A stretch of 7,121 bases of DNA from Sulfurimonas sp. UBA6014 (GTDB lineage: Bacteria; Campylobacterota; Campylobacteria; Campylobacterales; Sulfurimonadaceae). Positions 5,171-7,121 of this stretch are shown here, piece by piece. Below the pieces are notes generated by a model. It was not told the origin of the DNA. It worked only from the letters and a program-made list of their open reading frames with translations, and searched no databases. The translations under genes were made by a program, and so were the position numbers. The stretch is taken from positions 1 through 7,121 of the forward strand of contig DJAA01000068.1 of NCBI GenBank assembly GCA_002428085.1, read 5' to 3'. The stretch's first letter is position 1. Every line of letters starts with the position of its first letter.

Positions 5171-5670
5171 TATAACTTCAACTCTTTTTCGAGCGTTTGC
5201 ACATCACTGATGTACTTTATCTCCGTGATAGTTTGATTTTCTACTAAGACAAGGACGATTTTTTCACTATTTTCTTGTGTTTTATAAGACGAAGAAGCTA
5301 TCTTGTTGTCTATGACCAAAATCGTGTGATTGAAATCTTTAAGCCCAGGGATGATAAACATACTGCGGATTAAAGAGGGTGCTGCACTGACATCTGCTAC
5401 AAATTGTGTTTTGTTCTCTTTAAGATATGTTGCCTCTTTGCTTGCAAAAAAATCATTACATGCATGACCGTTCTCTTTTGAAAAGACAAAAACTACTTTT
5501 TTCGTATCGGCATTGATAGTTTGAGGCTGCCCGTTTTGGTCATTGAGTTTGAGGTCGGCTAAACTTTTATTGACTACTAATTTTGTCTCTTTTACCCCTT
5601 TGTCGGCGGCATTTGAGCCACATCCTATGAGTAGTAAAAGGGTAAAAAGTAAGGTAAATGTTTTTTTCAT
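5170..5670 (-). CDS. Small lipoprotein, possibly thioredoxin-fold
   Basis: The 166-aa product begins MKKTFTLLFT and has a hydrophobic stretch ending in the lipobox LLIGC, with Cys17 as the predicted lipidated residue. It is therefore anchored in the inner or outer membrane, facing the periplasm. The mature part reads like a thioredoxin-like fold: KSLADLKLNDQNGQPQTI (35-52), then a central strand KKVVFVFSKENGHACNDFF (57-75), then PGLKDFNHTILVIDNK (108-123) where thioredoxins have a cis-Pro region and beta strand. The CXXC is absent; only C71 is present, so classic disulfide exchange is unlikely. The start at 5670 is chosen over an in-frame ATG at 5706 because GGGAG lies 7 bases upstream and the signal peptide begins there. 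I cannot assign a substrate or partner. The fold call is tentative; the lipoprotein call is firm. Confidence 0.8.
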   Translation of the reverse strand: MKKTFTLLFTLLLLIGCGSNAADKGVKETKLVVNKSLADLKLNDQNGQPQTINADTKKVVFVFSKENGHACNDFFASKEATYLKENKTQFVADVSAAPSLIRSMFIIPGLKDFNHTILVIDNKIASSSYKTQENSEKIVLVLVENQTITEIKYISDVQTLEKELKL

Positions 5671-5697
5671 GATTTCTCTCCCAAGTAAATTTAGATA

Positions 5698-5703
5698 ATT
5701 ATA
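5698..5703 (-). promoter_or_regulatory. Probable -10 box for the lipoprotein gene
   Basis: A perfect TATAAT reads on the minus strand 27 bases before the ATG at 5670, leaving room for a short leader with the GGGAG site. No good -35 is seen at 16-18 bp; the upstream region is T-rich. Confidence 0.45.
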
Positions 5704-5763
5704 CACAGCTAACTACACAAACAAAATACTAGAAATATCTATATCTGAAGATTTATAATCATT

Positions 5764-5787
5764 AAAGCAAATAGACTCCTTTGCTTT
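5764..5787. other. Stem-loop in the divergent lipoprotein/hydrolase intergenic region
   Basis: AAAGCAAA and TTTGCTTT form a perfect 8-bp inverted repeat around an 8-nt loop. It lies between the predicted -10 boxes of the two divergent genes and about 60 bp upstream of each. There is no U-tract on the plus strand, so it is not a terminator. It could be a regulator-binding dyad, but AT-rich repeats of this size also arise by chance. Confidence 0.3.
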
Positions 5788-5847
5788 GCTGGCATTTAAA
5801 AAGTTGCAAAAAAATAAGATATCACTCATTTTAGTGGTTGATTTGGG

Positions 5848-5853
5848 TACAAT
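5848..5853 (+). promoter_or_regulatory. Probable -10 box for the secreted hydrolase gene
   Basis: TACAAT is preceded by TTTGGG, the same TTTG-N-TACAAT style seen upstream of the DUF134 gene. It lies 26 bases before the ATG at 5880. The TTG at 5838 falls upstream of this box, another reason to reject it as a start. The -35 region is poor. Confidence 0.45.
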
Positions 5854-5869
5854 TTCGAAATTTTACCCC

Positions 5870-5875
5870 AAGGAA
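5870..5875 (+). promoter_or_regulatory. Ribosome-binding site deciding the hydrolase start
   Basis: AAGGAA lies 4 bases before ATG 5880. It fixes the start so that the product begins directly with its signal peptide, rather than with a 14-residue hydrophilic extension from TTG 5838. Confidence 0.6.
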
Positions 5876-5879
5876 TCCC

Positions 5880-7100
5880 ATGAGAGCGTTTATTTTTTTT
5901 ATTTTTTCTACCTTTATGAGTCTTTCTCTTTTTGGAGCTTCTAGTGCTTCAGTTGGGACACTTTATGATGCAAATACCTTTAAACCTATTGCCAATGGCA
6001 TCATTATAGCAGATGCCAAAGAGTACAAAACCGATGAAAATGGGACATTTACTCTCCCTAAAAATACAAAAATAGGGGCAAGAGCTATTGGATATGAGAG
6101 AAAGTTTTTTACTTCAAATGGCAAAATATATCTTAAGCCATTTCTTCCAAAAGCACTCTATCTCTCAAGCCTAGGAGCAACACATAAGGGAATTATGGGG
6201 GATGCCAAAAAACTTCTCACCGACACAAAACTCAATGCCCTTGTCATTGACATCAAAATGGATAGAGGGCAAATCGCCTACAGCACAGCAAATCCGATAG
6301 CTAACTCTATTGGAGCACAAAAACTTGTTGTGTTTAAAGACCTCAAGGGATTTGTAGAAAATCTTAAAAAAGAAAACATCTATACAATCGCTCGTATTGT
6401 TACTTTTAAAGACTCCCCATATGTAAGTAAATTTCCTCATCATGGGGTAAGAACAACAAGCGGAGCGATGTTTAAAGACAAAGAGGGACTTGCTTGGATT
6501 GACCCTTCTGTAAAAGCTTCTTGGGATTACATTCTTGATATTGCAGAAGAGACCGCTTCAATGGGCTTTGATGAGATTCAATTTGATTATGTTCGATTTC
6601 CAGATAGAAAAGGGATAGTTTTTTCTGTCCCAAACACACAAGAAGCGCGCACAAAAGCTATCGCAAATTTTCTTAAAACGGCACGACAAAGACTTGTACC
6701 TTACAATGTGTTTCTCTCGGCAGATATTTTTGGATATGTAAGTTGGCATAATGCCGATATCGACATCGGTCAAAGAATCGACACTATGTTGCCTCATGTT
6801 GATTATCTCTGCCCAATGCTCTATCCAAGCGGTTTTCATAAAGGAATTCCAGGGTTTAGAAATCCAGTAGAGGCAAACTATGAAATCGTCAAGCACTCAC
6901 TTGATAAAGCGCTTGAAAAACATAAATCATCCCCGCTTGCTTACCGACCATGGCTTCAAGCGTTTCGTGATTATGCATTTGACAGAAGGATTTATGGAGC
7001 AAAAGAGATTAGAGAACAGATAAAAGCGAGCGAGGACTTTGGTTCAAGCGGATGGATACTGTGGAATCCAAGAAATGTTTATAGTAAAGGGGGGCTGTAA
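5880..7100 (+). CDS. Secreted DUF4015-type putative glycoside hydrolase
   Basis: The 406-aa product has a Sec signal peptide (MRAFIFFIFSTFMSLSLFGA, cleavage near residue 20). A small beta-rich domain (about 24-88, VGTLYDANTFKPIANGIII) resembles carboxypeptidase-regulatory-like folds. A TIM-barrel domain of the DUF4015 putative glycosyl hydrolase family (PF13200) follows from about 90. Motifs include LVIDIKMDRGQIAY (121-134), WIDPS (206-210), GFDEIQFDYVRFP (229-241), SADIFGY (280-286), YLCPMLYPSGFH (309-320), PWLQAF (357-362) and GWILWNP (391-397). Acidic residues in EIQFDYVRFP and SADIFG are likely active-site candidates. The start at 5880 is preferred to an upstream TTG at 5838 because AAGGAA (5870-5875) precedes it and the signal peptide begins there. 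It probably acts on an envelope or extracellular polysaccharide; the substrate is unknown. It is divergent from the lipoprotein gene. Confidence 0.88.
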   Translation: MRAFIFFIFSTFMSLSLFGASSASVGTLYDANTFKPIANGIIIADAKEYKTDENGTFTLPKNTKIGARAIGYERKFFTSNGKIYLKPFLPKALYLSSLGATHKGIMGDAKKLLTDTKLNALVIDIKMDRGQIAYSTANPIANSIGAQKLVVFKDLKGFVENLKKENIYTIARIVTFKDSPYVSKFPHHGVRTTSGAMFKDKEGLAWIDPSVKASWDYILDIAEETASMGFDEIQFDYVRFPDRKGIVFSVPNTQEARTKAIANFLKTARQRLVPYNVFLSADIFGYVSWHNADIDIGQRIDTMLPHVDYLCPMLYPSGFHKGIPGFRNPVEANYEIVKHSLDKALEKHKSSPLAYRPWLQAFRDYAFDRRIYGAKEIREQIKASEDFGSSGWILWNPRNVYSKGGL

Positions 7101-7121
7101 CTTCAAACGCCACAAATCATT

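Noticed and set aside
5671..5706. Upstream ATG at 5706 as start of the lipoprotein gene
   Set aside because: It overlaps the -10 region and would put 12 hydrophilic residues before the signal peptide. The ATG at 5670 has GGGAG at correct spacing.
5790..5808. Sigma-54-like promoter TGGC...TTGC
   Set aside because: The distance between GG and GC is 13 bases instead of the required 10.
6171..6896. Minus-strand open frames within the hydrolase gene
   Set aside because: They are antisense shadows of conserved TIM-barrel coding sequence and have no credible ribosome-binding site or family signal.

Overview
The window is AT-rich and densely packed with bacterial genes. It fits a Campylobacterota chromosome, most likely a free-living Sulfurimonas- or Sulfuricurvum-like chemolithotroph. 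That assignment is an inference. It rests on the low-GC codon use, extended -10 promoters of the TTTG-N-TANAAT type with poor -35 boxes, a TTG start on mutY, and the gene complement. No rRNA, tRNA, CRISPR array, transposase or phage gene is visible.

Layout, left to right. (1) 1-210 is a small unrecognised ORF touching the window edge. (2) 211-440 has no convincing gene but holds a compact inverted-repeat element of about 105 bp (293-397), built from two head-to-head copies of a GTCA..GCGAG..CGTGGCARTCT module. (3) 441-3625 is a two-gene DNA-repair operon: mutY (adenine glycosylase with its 4Fe-4S cysteines) and, 2 bp later, a RecD2-type SF1B helicase. (4) 3630-4439 on the minus strand ends only 4 bp from the helicase stop. 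It encodes two fused dinitrogenase-FeMo-cofactor-type (NifX/NafY-like) domains, the first carrying a histidine-rich insert. (5) 4440-4560 is a divergent control region with a near-consensus sigma-70 promoter (TTGACT-17-TATAAT) overlapped by two copies of a TGAACATATGT palindrome, plus a separate ATTTCATGAAAT palindrome. (6) 4561-5154 is the divergent gene, a DUF134 (UPF0251) helix-turn-helix protein fused to another NifX-like domain. (7) 5170-5670 on the minus strand is a small lipoprotein, perhaps thioredoxin-fold. (8) 5880-7100 on the plus strand is a secreted DUF4015-type putative glycoside hydrolase.

MutY and RecD2 probably act together in genome maintenance: removal of A opposite 8-oxoG, and unwinding of DNA during replication or repair stress. 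The most interesting unit is 3630-5154. A NifX-domain DNA-binding protein faces a double-NifX, His-rich protein across a promoter that looks tightly repressible. This suggests a small metal- or cofactor-responsive circuit in which effector and putative sensor share the same ligand-binding fold. No nif structural gene is visible here, so the ligand is open: Fe-S or Mo-containing clusters, or a transition metal bound by the His-rich loop. The lipoprotein and hydrolase form a second divergent pair, presumably both envelope-located and with no evident link to the circuit.
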